Positions 1 through 12,200 of a stretch of 64,000 bases of DNA are shown one piece after another; the stretch's first letter is position 1, and each line of letters starts with the position of its first letter. Source of the DNA: Blumeriella jaapii (lineage: Eukaryota > Ascomycota > Leotiomycetes > Helotiales > Drepanopezizaceae). The stretch is taken from positions 62,001 through 126,000 of the forward strand of contig VWND01000066.1 of NCBI GenBank assembly GCA_009599575.1, written 5' to 3'. The notes below the pieces were generated by a model that was not told the origin of the DNA, did not search any database, and saw nothing but the letters and a program-made list of their open reading frames with translations. A program made the translations under genes and the position numbers.

Positions 1-3000
1 ATCCCGGATTTAGTATTCCCGACTTTTTCGGCGCTCGTATATACGAAAATCGCTCGCTTACCTAACTTTAGAACGCTAACTACGTCAAAGCAATAAATAT
101 TTATATAATATAATTCGCAGTAATAATAAAACTCGGCCATTTAAACAGCCGAAAAAAAAAACATAAAACAAGGCTACGATGCTTATTAATAAACGCCGGA
201 ATATAAAGCCGCGCACCGAGCGTACAAACTTTTTAATATTATTAATAATCCGATCGCATCGTTCGAATATCGGAATTTCAAAACAGCCGTAATTAAAGCT
301 AAGCAAAATTATTAGCGTAACCGAATTAACGAATATAAATCGGATAAAAACTTTTATCTGCTGATTAGCTAATATAAGTTTACTACGAATTTTAAATCGC
401 TATTTTTCGAAATCAACGGCCGATTAATCGAAGATTCGAAAAAAAAAAAAAGCTGAAGCGTTGTATACGAAAATGCTTTTTAACGATTTAATACGACGAA
501 CGATTTGTCCGACGATTTTTTTTTTAAAAAATAACGATCGAAAACAAATCCTTTTTTAGAATTAAACCATTTTTTTAAAAAAGATCGAGCGTTTTATAAT
601 TGAAATATTTAATATATCGCCGAGCGTCGACCGCGTTACGGTTCGGCTGCTCAAAGCTTACTAAAAGCATATTAAAAATATATTATATACGGCATTTTTA
701 ACAAATGTTTCGCTTTTAGCTAGCTATTTTTTCCGCAATTATAAAAGCTGGCGGAAGTAACGATAATATCTAAAATAAATAAGCAAAAGCAAATGCATTC
801 GGTGCGATTCTGGCGGCCGATTGCTTTGCTATTTTTGTGTTTTCAAAAACTTCGAACAAATTATAGCGAAAAAACTGGCCTAGACAGTTTTTACCCACGG
901 CATTTTTAATTCGCAATATAATAGCGCGCTTTCTAAGCGTTTAAAAATAAATCTGATAGTTTCGTTTATATACGACGTAAAGCGAATATTATCGGCGGGC
1001 AAAAAAATTATTATAATTACGATAAACGTTTAAAAAGCGTTCGACGCTTTTTTAATGCGAAAATTGTTTTAATAAATAATTTCGCAAAGCTGGCCCAAAT
1101 TATTTCTAAAGCTAATACAAAAATTTTTTTCCGACCGCAAAATGCGTATAAAACTGAAACAGGCCATTATACAATTCTACGACGTCAAGTATAAAACTTT
1201 TCAAAGCTCGCTTTTCTCGCCAATTTTATATATGCTTTATTTCGCAAAGCTAATAGCATAAAACCCGAAACTTCGATTCGAATACGCTAATAATATTTAT
1301 TTTTATCGAATATTTGATTCGTTAAATACGAACGTGCAATTATTATCCGAAAACGTTAAATCGATTTTGTAATAAAGCAACGATAACAAAGTTTTTTTTA
1401 CGTTAAAAAAAAACAAAAAATAATTTATATTATTAAAAAAAAAACACGATTACGCTTTTCTTTGCGTTATAAACGAAAACAATACGATCGAATTAATTAC
1501 GATTTCGGAAAAGCGAAAAAAACAGCCGGCTTTACGATAGCTAAAGATTTGGTTTAATCGCAAATTGTCGTTTAAAAAACACGTATCTAAACGGGCTACT
1601 AAAGTTCGAAAGCTCGCTTTTTATATATAAAAGCTAGCGAAAACGATACGAAGCCCTTCGGCTTATTTATTCCGAAAAGCTGTAATTACCTGCGTTTTCC
1701 CGTCCATTTTTATACGAAGCTAAAACGTGGTATAATAATCGCATTAAAACGGTCCGGAATAAAAAAGTTAATACAAAAATAAGCTAGCATTTAAATATAA
1801 TAAAAAGCACGATCACGCTGGCCGCCAAAAGCGTTTTGCTAATATAAAAAACCACCCCGAATATTATATTTTTTCGAAACGCAAACCTTTTATTAGCGGA
1901 AGCGGCTCTGAAGAAAACCAGACTAAAATTCGCGCTACGCTTACGAATAATAAATAAAAATCACTTTTTAATCAAACGAATGCTTTCACTAATAATCATC
2001 CGAAGCCGCGGCAAAAGCATTCGACAAATTGCAAAAACGAAGATCGAGCGCGCGGCGACCTGGTTTTCGCCAATCCCCCGATTTCAATTCCGATTATTTT
2101 ATTTTTCTTTTAAATGCCGGACGGATCTTATCTTAGAAATAAATAAAAAAAAAGCCGCGAAAACTTTTAATAAATAATAAAACGAATTGCTTTCCGATAA
2201 TATTACGATTTTTTTTAATAGCATAAAACGATATTCAAATAAAAATAAATTAATTAACTACGATTATATAACTTATTAAAATAAAAAAATAATCGGCTCG
2301 GGCTATAAAGCGATTAATACGAAATCCCACGTTTTCGACGCGAAAATAATAAAAGCCCGTACAAAACTAGCCAGAACGCTACGCGCGCAGCCTGTTTATA
2401 CGTACGGTCGCATTTGGCTTTGCATCGATTCGATTTCGGTAATTTAATATATATAAAAAAAACGCGTTATCGATATTATAATAAGCGTTCCACGAAATAC
2501 AAAATATAATACTTATATACGACGTCGGGATCCGGTAGGCTTTAAAATATATAAGTATAATCGGCAATAAAGCAGCGAATAAACTCGCCATTTAAAAAAA
2601 GCAGTCAGCCCTAAAACCCGGGCATATTTTTCGAACCGACGATTTGTAAAATACGTTTTTTATTATAAAACGATAAAAAACGACGCTAAAATCAAATAAT
2701 AATCTAGATATAAAAACTTTTTTTTTCGGAACTATTAGCGGTAGCAATTCGAATACCGTATCAAAAACCTTTTAAAATTGCATTTATCTCGTCCGGTGCT
2801 TTATCGACTTTTGGCGCTTCGCTTTTTATACGGCGATTTTTATTAATATTATACCAAATTTAAATATATAAACGCGAACCTGAAATACTTTTGCGGCAAA
2901 CGCAAAGCTCTATTGCATATCGTAAAATGCAAAAAGTTCCGAAAAACGATTTCGTCATTGGCCGCAAAAGCCGAATTATCCATTTATTTCGGATACCAAA

Positions 3001-3060
3001 GTATTGCGATATCTTAAAAAGCTAAACGCGAAGCAATTCGCGGAACTTTTTTATACCATT
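1..3060 (+). mobile_element. RIP-degraded Tad-like LINE, 5' truncated by window edge
   Basis: AT-rich stretch in which one forward frame series gives a recognisable non-LTR retrotransposon order: linker helix (about 270-400), reverse transcriptase (about 600-1,550), downstream conserved block (about 1,560-1,730), RNase H (about 2,380-2,600) and a C-terminal zinc-knuckle region (about 2,820-3,010). Stops replace Gln and Trp codons, and Asp/Glu read as Asn/Lys, the result expected from C-to-T and G-to-A mutation. The endonuclease and ORF1 lie before base 1. No intact ORF remains, so the copy is dead. The exact 3' end and any poly-A tail are not clear; a short A-run near 3,118 is the nearest candidate. 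Confidence 0.85.
270..3010 (+). pseudogene. LINE reverse transcriptase-RNase H polyprotein remnant
   Basis: Seen: near 1,181-1,290 the frame reads QSSLFSPILYMLYFAKL followed by FEYANNIYFY. This is the LINE RT block 'GxPQGSPLSPILY...' plus the catalytic YADD box converted to YANN. Downstream, LSFKKHVSKRATKVRKLAF and RKAVITCVFPSIF match the usual post-RT block. At about 2,554-2,590 IIGNKAANKLA matches the RNase H 'xxGNExADxLA' motif with E-to-K and D-to-N. At about 2,890-2,945 FCGKRKALLHIVKCKK matches the C-terminal zinc knuckle with its first Cys lost. The catalytic Asp residues are mutated, so no activity is possible. Confidence 0.85.
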
Positions 3061-3460
3061 GAATTTTACTCTTTTACCTGCCCTAAGTAAACTCTAAAAC
3101 AGCGTATTGCCGTTTTTAAAAAAAAAGTTTCTGACATTATATTATTAACGTTTAGAAATTTAAATTGAAAAGTTTTAGATTTCTCGCGCTTTTGTTATAT
3201 ATAATCTCGCCGATTAGCTTAATTATTAATTATACGACTAATAAAAACATTCAGCGGTTTTTACGTTTTGATTTTTTTCGAAGTTTACTTCATAAACACA
3301 ATGGAAAACCATTCCGCCTATAAAAGAAAAACTCAAATAGCGGATCTTTATCACATATTTCTTTTATATAACTGCTTTCTCGAAAGTCTTTTATATATAA
3401 AAATCCCCAGCTTAGCACGTTTCCAATGCCTTTCGAAAGGCTTGAAATAGCGCAGTTTCA
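3061..3460. other. AT-rich edge between LINE and GC-balanced island
   Basis: Base composition shifts here from AT-rich to balanced, most abruptly at about 3,440-3,470. A 60-codon forward ORF at 3,268-3,450 has no recognisable motif and sits in low-complexity AT-rich sequence. I see no gene. It may be the LINE 3' untranslated region or another worn repeat. Confidence 0.5.
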
Positions 3461-3819
3461 CTGCCCCCTCCAGACGTTAAATAATATTATTATCATTATT
3501 ATCTTATGCTGGAAAGAGCTGCATCTTGAGGTCATTATCGATTCGAACGAGTGAGCAAGGCCAATCCGGAGGCTCTATAAGATTGGCAACGAAGGTGTAC
3601 GTACAATGCGACTTGCTCGATCTCGTACTTTTCTTCCCTCCACATATGTCTGGTTGACTCTCTATTGTGGAGCTTCGTTCTGACTTAAACCTCGTCGTGA
3701 CTTAAATTTGAGAAGAGGCACAGCTGGAACAACATCCTGATGTAAGGGGTGCAGAAAACTGCTTTTCAGCAAGGCTTCATCTCAAGACTAGCGTATTTAT
3801 GGAACTGGCTCTAGCTCAT

Positions 3820-4199
3820 CTAGCTGATGTTGGAGTAGTAGAAAAGATAGGATATTGGAATTACCTCAGGAGTTCGATGGCATGTTTCTGCCGAGCCACT
3901 GACGACACCGATACCATGTGAACTGAACTGCACGTTCAAACATTTGAACAACGTTGGATCAAGATCGCGGGCTCTGTTTGAGCAGATCTTGTCCAGGTGT
4001 GTCCAAAGTATCCTACGAGCTTTCGAGAACCAAAAAAGCCACCTGTCGTTACTCCAAAGTCTGCTTCCTTTGCGGGGTAGATCCATACCTGCAGAACCCG
4101 AGATGCATGCAAATGCAGACGTAAAATGCTTGTCGAAAAGTCTTGATCTTGATAGCTCAGTACCGAGTCCAGTCAGCTCGTTGTCTACTAGGAATTGCG
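3820..4199 (-). CDS. Possible unrecognised coding exon(s), low confidence
   Basis: A minus-strand frame stays open from about 4,199 to 3,820 (about 126 codons). It starts just after a splice-acceptor-like ATTAG and reads FLVDNELTGLGTELSRSR near its beginning. Internal GTATGG and GTAATT donor-like and TAG acceptor-like sites would allow one or two introns. No start codon precedes the frame, no known domain is visible, and a forward ORF at 3,944-4,204 overlaps it. It could be an exon of a gene I cannot assemble, a decayed gene, or chance. RNA-seq reads spliced at these sites would settle it. Confidence 0.2.
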
Positions 4200-5260
4200 C
4201 CTAATGCCAAGTCTTACAATATGATCTCCCGTCAATGTGATTCAAGGCGCATCAATTAGTGCTTGCCTTTTTATGTCAACGTTCCCCACGGGGATAAAGG
4301 TTCGAGCAGCCGTTTACCCGTCTCCCGGTATATGCAACTATGACTTACTAAAAGAATGCTTGCTGACATCAAGCTTTGTTATCAAGTGTCAACTTCCAAC
4401 GCTCGGTAACGCTTAACGGCGCTGCTGCCATGCCAAGAGTTCATGGCTCTTCAGCAAGTTGCAGATGTGATTGGTCTTCCTGCCTTTTTCTTAGTGGACA
4501 TAGATCAAAAGGGAAAAGCCCAGACCTCGGTGAACGGCTCTCCGATTTTAGTTTCTGCTTTTTCCCCGGGCTCTTCAGCTTTCAAAATGCGGCATCGGCA
4601 CCCTTTTTCTACTGCGGCAATTCTGTGCCGCCCCCTCATCCGGACGGGAGCTAACTTGAAATGCGGGGGAAGGTCAAATATACTGCTATTGAGTAGATCT
4701 CGACGGAAGTGATTTTTGTGTCGATTGTGCTACTTTGTGTCGATTGTGTTACTTCAATCCTTTCCTATCTTACCGCTATCCTTCCAATCCCGCAATCGCG
4801 ATGCATCTATTACAGTACTTTCATTTTCCGCAAGCATCATATCAACAGCAAATCCTACCTAGATCGGACAAGATCGCTGCGTAGGTGCCGCCCGTACTTA
4901 GGTAGAGCAAATCTAGCGGCACATGGCTGCCTCTATTTATGTCCTTGCCGCCGGATCCTAGCGACGGGACTCGTATGCGAGTAATCGTCAAGCTAGAACT
5001 GCCAAAGGATTGGATGCTTCACGTACTTGTAATTGTACTGCATTAACTCGACAGAGACGTTCAGACCTAGTATCACAAGACACCGAAGCCTACTCTAGCG
5101 ACTCGGTCCGCGAGGCTTCTCACCCGACCTAGCCAGCTGAGAGATTTTCCAGTTTACGTTCCTGTTGCAGATCGTAGTTCTGTGCAGAAGATCCGTAGTT
5201 GGTATTTTCTTCCTAAAGCGTAGGAAGTGATTTTCTCTTTGTGGGGATAACCCAGTTAAA

Positions 5261-5310
5261 GTCATGTGACTTTCACGTGAAGGTCACGTGGCAGTAAAGT
5301 CACTTGACCG
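5261..5310. promoter_or_regulatory. Cluster of CACGTG/E-box-like palindromes
   Basis: Within 50 bases lie GTCATGTGAC (5,261-5,270), TCACGTGA (5,273-5,280), TCACGTGG (5,284-5,291) and a degenerate GTCACTTGAC. CACGTG is the core recognised by bHLH factors in fungi, such as Pho4/Cbf1-type proteins. The cluster is about 370-415 bases upstream of the secreted glycoprotein start, a plausible promoter position. A GGGG stress-element-like run lies just upstream at 5,242. Function is inferred from motif and position only. Confidence 0.4.
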
Positions 5311-5677
5311 CGCACTAGCGTCCGCGCACCACTACCACTTATTTCCGCACTCGCGTCGCTAGTAGAAAGATATACAGATTTCAAAACGATTTAAGACTAG
5401 TTTTTACTGTATCACCAACCTGTGATACCAATACTCTTCTTGGCAAATTTGGCGCCATTATCAAAATGAAATCACTCGCACCAGGATCACGGTCGAATTC
5501 GGCCATTCATTTGCACGCTGCTCGTGTCATATCTTCTGGAGAGTGAGTTGCTAGTTCCCTGTGATGAAACTTGGTGACTCCTAGGACTAACTGACCCCGA
5601 CATCTCTCTTTGTGAGCTGTACACATACTATTTAGGTATCAGTTTGGTAATCATCCATTGACCCAAGCTATCACAAC

Positions 5678-6681
5678 ATGAGAGCCACAGCTATCAAACC
5701 TTTCTTCTGGAGTCTAACTCTCCTCATATTGCCAGCATTGGCTGAGCCTTCCAGCTCTCTTCAGTCAATAGACGGCAATTTCTCACCAGGACGAGGGAGA
5801 ACAAACACCAACGCATCAGAAGAAGTCTTTGCAGCTGCTGGTCGAAATCCCAACGCAACCAGCGCCCTCGAGTTCAACCGAACTGACTTTTCCACCCCCG
5901 GGAGCTGGATCTGGCGCATCAACATCACCGATGTCCCTCTCCCCAACGACTTCAACGATCTTGGTCGACCATCAGCGAACGCTTCCGAGGATGTTCGTAT
6001 CATTAATACCCAGTATCAGCTGCTTTGGCCTGGTGCAACTCAGAACATGAGCTTGCAGCAATACCTCCAGACAAATAACCTGACAGTTTATGTCACCTCG
6101 CTAGCAGTTAGCTTGTCGTCGAGCCAGACATCCAAATACAACTCAATGGCGAACGGGACGTGTGCCGACATCCTGGGAGACGAGTGTACGCAGAGTCTGA
6201 TGAGTGCTACTGCGACCATGGACCAAGGTTTCGGGACTTTAGGCTTGCAGGGCTGTGCGAACAGTCTTGATAAGAGTCAGGGGATCGGTGGTATTGGATT
6301 TGGTAAGTTTTATTTGAACAAAACTACCCTTCACCCGATTTCTTCGAGCGTACATTCTGATTGAAACGTGTTGTAGTCATTTCTCCAAACGGAACAGCAG
6401 ACATCATGCCTGACAACGCGTTGTATTACCATTCTTCCCCCGCTTTCACGGGCAACAACCAGACGTTTCTTAATCAAGCGAAGCGTGCGGTAAACATTCT
6501 CGCTTTGGATTTTCGAACCGGACCTCGTTCGCAAGGTTCAGGAAGCCCGGACAGTCCATCTGTCCTGTGCCAGGTCGTCGACAAGACCGCTACGGTCCCT
6601 TCAGCGGCATCCAGCTTTCAGGTGTGGTCCTTGGGCTGGAGTTTCACGTTATTAAGCACCGTGTTCGCGCTGTCGCTGTAA
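5678..6681 (+). CDS. Secreted, probably GPI-anchored, N-glycosylated cell-surface protein (fungal, unknown function)
   Basis: Two exons, 5,678-6,302 and 6,377-6,681, joined across a 74-base intron with GTAAGT donor, CTGAT branch-like site and GTTGTAG acceptor; the split Val codon keeps the frame. The product is 309 residues. Residues 1-22 form a signal peptide (Lys-7, a hydrophobic stretch, then ALA before Glu-23). About ten N-X-S/T sequons follow, among them N45, N59, N67, N82, N101, N123 and N134. Cysteines near 162, 170, 193 and in VLCQ suggest two disulphides. The C-terminus has small residues (SAASS) and then a hydrophobic tail ending in FALSL, the GPI-attachment layout. No enzymatic domain is seen. 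A wall or plasma-membrane glycoprotein is likely. The start follows CACAAC, a good fungal context. Confidence 0.85.
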
Positions 6682-7749
6682 AGCGTTGCGTCGCTCGTGC
6701 TCTTGACGATACGTTCTCTCTCAGTTCTTCCCAAGAATATTTGAATGTTTCCACGGGTAGGAAACGCAACCATCTTGGCGCCAACTTTGATACTCTCAGC
6801 TGTGATATTCGGTCGCTGGATCAGGTCCCCACTTATCTGCCTTTCTAAGCACTGGTCATGTGATCTATCTTGATACCCTCGAGGGTTTCTGGCAACCTCG
6901 TATCCGATTAAGTGCCAATTTGTTCAATGCAATTAATCCGATACATGATGGTCGATCCTTCGTAAGCCACTCGCTCTTACGTATACGATATCAAAACTGT
7001 TTTGTAAATTCGCCTCCATCCGCGTCTGTTACTAACTATAGGTACCTAAGCAGCAGTTCAGTCCTTCTCGTACAGCCATTTGATATGCTCTTCTTGACTC
7101 CGGGAGAAACGTACCCTTATCCCAGATCCTGCTCATTTTGCCCGTGCTTCGGTTTTGAAAAAGGTATCGATTCGACGAATCGGGGTATTTACAGGATGCC
7201 TTACGAAGAAACCAACGACAATCGCATCCCACATCTATTACATGGTTGTACAGAGTGCTGAGCGTAGGTCGATTCAATGATGCCGGACTTTTGAAGAAGC
7301 TAAAGCAACCGGTCTTTTTTTGTGCCGTTGAATTGGGAATCCAGGATTTTCTGATCCGTTTCTAAAAATGCGAAGATTCGTGCTTAGGTGGAGGTCAAAT
7401 GACTACTGTATAATTGTGTAGGATAGCCTGCTTCACTACCAACGAATGATCGCAATATAATCCACCCTCCACATGGCTGCAAAATCGTTCTGAAAATCGA
7501 CGCATCGAGTCACTATAGAGTAAAGATGTGCTATTATTTGATGAAACTACGATTTTATTGTATTGTTCTGCTTCAAAATAGGAAAACCTAAGCGAAACCC
7601 AACCAGCCGAAAGTCAACAATACAAATCCCAAAACTTCCGTGACAGACCCGACCAATAACTCTCAAACAAAGGAAACTGTGGAATAGAAATCAGAGATTC
7701 TCGGATGTGCAATTTACTTGCTCGCCACACGGTCGTCCGTCTTTAGGGA
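6682..7749. other. Intergenic, convergent gene ends
   Basis: Lies between the 3' end of the secreted glycoprotein gene (+) and the 3' end of the RING-H2 gene (-), so it should hold two terminators. Forward and reverse ORFs of 80-130 codons overlap one another at 6,860-7,277 and have no recognisable domain or consistent start. I see no supported gene here. Confidence 0.4.
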
Positions 7750-8961
7750 CTACAGCCCAAGGTACGCAAACCTCTCCCTACGTTTCCTGTCACGCCTTCT
7801 TCTTTCCCGTCTGAAAGCGGCCGCTTCAACAGCTGGTCCATATCTGGCGGGAGGTAGCTATGTATATGATCAGCATCTAGCCGGAATCTTCATACGCTAA
7901 CAAGTACTTACATATCGGGTTTGGGATAGATCGTAAACCTCAACGTCATGATCTGTAGGGTTTGCGAGCTGCCTTGTGTAGACAGTCCTTTCGTATTCAC
8001 GACCGCGGATCGTAGCAAGCCTTACCGCGAAGTCGTCGGCGGATTCACCTATTCCTCTCAATACAATTCGATAACCCGATGGTGAGAAGGCTTCGCTAGT
8101 GACTTGAACGTGCCCAGGATTTACTGTCCTTATCCTAGGAATTACACCGGGCAGGAAATGGGCCCCATACCACCTGCCACAAACTTCAGTAAATCGCGCT
8201 TTGGAAGCAATACAATGGGGGTAGAATCTCCGCATTCTTGAGGCAAAGGATGCTGAACCCCCAGGAAATGCAAAAACTTACTGAAGAGGCATCTGAAGGA
8301 GTTCCAACCGGAGATTGTTCTCGTAGCGCCAACTGGCATATGTTAGAGGCCATATCAAAGTTCAAAGATGCTCGCAAATTCGTCTGGGACAGGCTTCGAA
8401 GAAAGGGAAGTGAAAGGGCCCTGCAATAGAGCAGATACTTACTAGCGGCGCGCAAACGCGGAACCCAACGTTTCCAGAGCTGGGCTTGGCACGTCATGGT
8501 CGGAGATGTCACCGTCGGTCCGGACCCAAGCCGGAACGTCGTAGTATTTCCGAGCCAGATCTGCGAAGGCGGGATTCTGGGAGCGAAGAAAAGGAGCAAC
8601 AATAGACGCCAATTCGTATTCCTCGTTGTTATGGGCGAAATTCTCGTGGGCGTGTAAGGCTGGATCAATGCCAACAGTTTCGTAGTTGAGCATCGCGACG
8701 TGACCGCAGGTAGGACAGCTGTGCAAATACTTGCCGGGAGAATCCCAATATTGGAATATGCATTCCATGTGGAACGCGTGTCTGCTCGGGCAGTGAAGCT
8801 GGAAAATCATGCTGTGGAATTCTTCGTCCGCTCTCATGGGTCCCTTGCAAACATCGCATATCCCAGTGAGGATTTCGAGAAAGGGAGAGTTGGAGTTCGG
8901 AATGTCAATCGGGCAGATTCCAAAGAGCTTCGGAAGTACGTTCCTGTAAGATGTTGGGTTT

Positions 8962-8966
8962 GTGAC
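8962..8966. repeat. Target-site duplication GTGAC, left copy (element F)
   Basis: GTGAC abuts the left LTR, and the same five bases follow the right LTR at 16,580-16,584. Removing F and one copy restores the RING gene reading frame, so this is a genuine insertion scar. Confidence 0.9.
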
Positions 8967-9098
8967 AGTTGAAGCTTTGAAATACCTCCACGAGGGGTGC
9001 TTGATTAATCTAGAACTAAGTCTACAGGAAACGAAAGAATAGGCTGTGGCCAGTGTGGTCCGTGCTCCATAGTGGCCTTAGGCCACTAGGCTATCACA
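8967..9098 (-). repeat. Element F 3' LTR
   Basis: 132 bases, read on the minus strand as TGTGATAG...TTCAACT, identical by eye to the copy at 16,448-16,579. It contains the perfect inverted repeat AGTGGCC-TTA-GGCCACT at 9,071-9,087. The ends are TG...CT rather than the usual TG...CA. A purine-rich stretch (minus strand GGTAGGATGGGGCT, 9,099-9,112) abuts it and is the likely polypurine tract. Confidence 0.95.
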
Positions 9099-9260
9099 AG
9101 CCCCATCCTACCAAGCTCTCGACCTCGAGAGTACAATAAAAAAGGCTATAATACATGCAACGCTCTGGAGCAATCCTTCTTCCTTTCGCTCCTCTCCAGT
9201 ATGTATTGATATTTCGTCCCAAGGAAATACCCTCTAGTATCCCACAAGAATTCTCAATCT

Positions 9261-12200
9261 CTAAACGCACATCCAGGCGTCGTCCCGGAACAACTCCTCT
9301 AAAAAGGAGTAGTGATCTTCAAATTGCATTTGTACGCTCCAAACTCCTGGTACTGTGTCAATTTCCCTTTGGCGTTGTAGAAACTCTTCTCTCAGTTCCA
9401 AGGGCAGTGAGTGTTGCGATCTTCCTGCTCTCAGATTCTGGTACACTGGTAGACGCTCTTCTTCTCCAGTAACTAGGTACGCAGTTCTGAGGTAAAAGGC
9501 CTTCAATTGGTCGATGTGAAAGTGTCTAGGAATTGGTTTTCCATTGATTTGTTCGAGAGTGTAGGATCGTTGGTGTTCACCTCCTATGCCTGAGATGCGG
9601 AAAGGGCCCCTCCAGCTGGGCTTTAGCTTCTGCCCGGCGGCAGTGTGGTCATACAACATGACTAGAGATCCTGGCAGAAACGTTCTCAAAGGTTGATGTT
9701 GTTTGGTGTATCGTTCAGCTCTTGTTCTTGCATTTCTGTCGTTCGTCTTGGTGATTCTTTCTCGTAAAACTTCCTGATTGGCTAGGTGTTCCAACACCAC
9801 ATCTCCCCATTCTTCAAAGTCAGCTGAATCCGCCGACCACAATTCTTCAGGAAATCCACCAGCTTCCAGGTTGTTGTGTATGGTTTGGGCGTAATAGGCT
9901 GGGAAGGCAATGTCGATAGCAGCACGCGGTTGGTGTCCCCGATGAATGTTGAAAGCTGAATATCCGAGGTTGGGCATCTCTCTCGCATTTGCTTCAAAGA
10001 CCACAGACTCCAGCTTCTGCGGAAAGGTTCCCACAGTCTTGCTCAGGGCACGTTGCACAATGTCTACAGCCTTCTCAGCCATACCTGTTGACTTCTTGGA
10101 GGCTGTGGGAGAATTGGTCCAGAGGACTCCTCTCTCTTCAGCAAACGTCTTCAGTCGAGCGCTGAAATGACTTCCAGGATCAACGTAGAAGCCTACCGGG
10201 GTGCCATCATTCGTGAATAGTGACGTAAGGGCTTTGATTGCTTGTTCCGAACTTGGTGTTGAGCATGGATACGCCCAGATGAATCGGGAGAAGTAATCGA
10301 TGACTATCAGTAAGTATTTATATTCATCAGGAACTCCTGGAAAGGGTCCGCAAAAGTCAGCTCCCAGCAGCTCCATGGGACCTGATACTACCACTCGTGA
10401 CAATGGTTGAGACTTCTGAGCGGTGCCGAATTTGGCGCATTGCAAACAGCCCTTGATATACAGGCTGACATCCTTGGTAACTGAGGGCCACCACACGTTT
10501 CTGAGCTTTCTTGTCGTGATGTTGGCTGCGAAGTGTCCACCTTGGTCATGGGCAGTCTTGAGGGCTTCTGATACTTGACTAGGTACCAAGCATCTCTTGA
10601 ATTCTTCTTTCCATGAGTACCACAAAGCGTTGTCCTCCCACCTGTATCTCGTAGCCTTCCTTTGCAGGGTTGCTCTCTTGACTTTGTCGTTGCCTTCTGG
10701 ATACTTGCCCTCCAGTAGGAGGTTGACAACGTCAGCATACCACCAACAAGTCTTGTATGCTGTGAGTGGGTCTGTTAAGGTCGTGGCTGACACCTCTGCA
10801 ACTCGCTCATCTTCCCAGATCGCAATCCCTGCGAACGGTGAGGGGGATTCCAGCCCTATAGTGTACTCAATACCTCCAATTGCACACAAGGCTGCCACAA
10901 ATTTCTCATCTTGCTTTGAAACTCCTGCCAGCGTCATGATCGTGTTGGGGTCGAGCATCTTTCGGATTCCTTCAATCTTTTCCTTGCTGAGTAGTATGGA
11001 TGGGTCAGCCACTTCTCTGAGCAATTGTTCGTACCCATCCTTTCCATCTTTCCAGCGCCATATAGGATCCTCCACACTCATCCCGCCGAATTGATTCAAG
11101 TCAACTTCGTCACATTCTTCCCCTGGGAAGATAGTTCTTGACAGGGCGTCAGCGACTTGGTTTCGACCTCCTTTGATGTATTGGATCGAAACATTCAATG
11201 CTCGCATTTCTGCTGCCCATCGGGCGTATATTCCTTCCTGGGTGGACCCTGAGTTCAGGAAGTGTGTGAGTGGTGCATGGTCAGTATACAACACCGAGGG
11301 TTCCTCGCAACGCAGCATATGGGCATACTTTCTGCAAAACTCCACCATAACTAACAATTCTCTCTTGTAGGTACCATACTGTCGTTGTGTTTTCGTAAAT
11401 GTGAAGCTGTCGTATAACAATGGTACCGGTGTGGATTCTCCTTCTTGAACTTGTAGTATGCAGCATCCTCCTGCAAAAGCCGAAGCATCTGTGTACATCT
11501 GCACGGGTTTGAGGGGGATATGGCCAGCTCTCTCTACTGCTGAGCTGCACTTATCTTTCAGAAGAGAGAAGGATATAGCTTCTGGTGGTCCCCATCTCCA
11601 GTGGGCATGTCCCGTCAATCTGTTCAGAGGTCTGGCGATTTCGGCAAAATTCTTCACCCAGTTGCGAGTGATTTGGATCGCTCCTAGAAATTGCTTCACC
11701 TGAGTGAGGGTCGTTGGTACGGGCCATGACTGAATTGCGGTCGATCTCTCAGTCTTGATAAGGGCACGACCGGATCGGTAGCGGATTCCTAGAACCATTA
11801 TCTCCTTCATGAACAGCTTGCACTTCTTGAATGACAATTTTAGTTGACTCCAGAGCAACCTAGGCAACAAATGGTCTCGTAGCATTGCAAAGGCAGAGTC
11901 GAAGTCAGGTGAACCTGAGAAGATGTCATCCATGTAGAATCCCAGTTTCTGCAGTTCAAAGGTATTCCCGATGACATGTGGAGAAAAAAGGGAGGGTTCT
12001 GAATCATCAAAGCCCTGGTCAATTGCATTCTGGGATTTGGGTATTTCACCCAACACAATCTTCATCAGTTCCGTATAGGAAAACGCACTCGATGCAGCCC
12101 CTTGAGGCATACGGGTGGGTTGCATCTGAGGGTGGCCAGGTGCAGAAAACGCGTATACGTGGCGGTCATCTGGATGTATCCTCACACTCCAATAACCGTG

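Larger units (their letters stand above)
3461..5677. other. Island sequence without a confident gene
   Basis: GC-balanced, not RIP-like. Short ORFs on both strands overlap each other and none shows a recognisable domain. The best coding-like stretch is on the minus strand at 3,820-4,199 (listed separately). The last ~450 bases are the upstream region of the secreted glycoprotein gene and contain a cluster of CACGTG motifs. A short upstream ATG at 5,466 opens a 26-codon frame. No tRNA or rRNA was seen. Confidence 0.4.

Noticed and set aside
7897..8235. Minus-strand ORF of 112 codons as a separate gene
   Set aside because: It is exon 7 of the RING gene read through its flanking introns; splice sites and phases match the other exons.
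8442..8837. Minus-strand ORF with the RING as a complete 131-residue protein
   Set aside because: The first RING Cys pair lies upstream of this Met, and the frame continues back to the F insertion and beyond it in exon 5.
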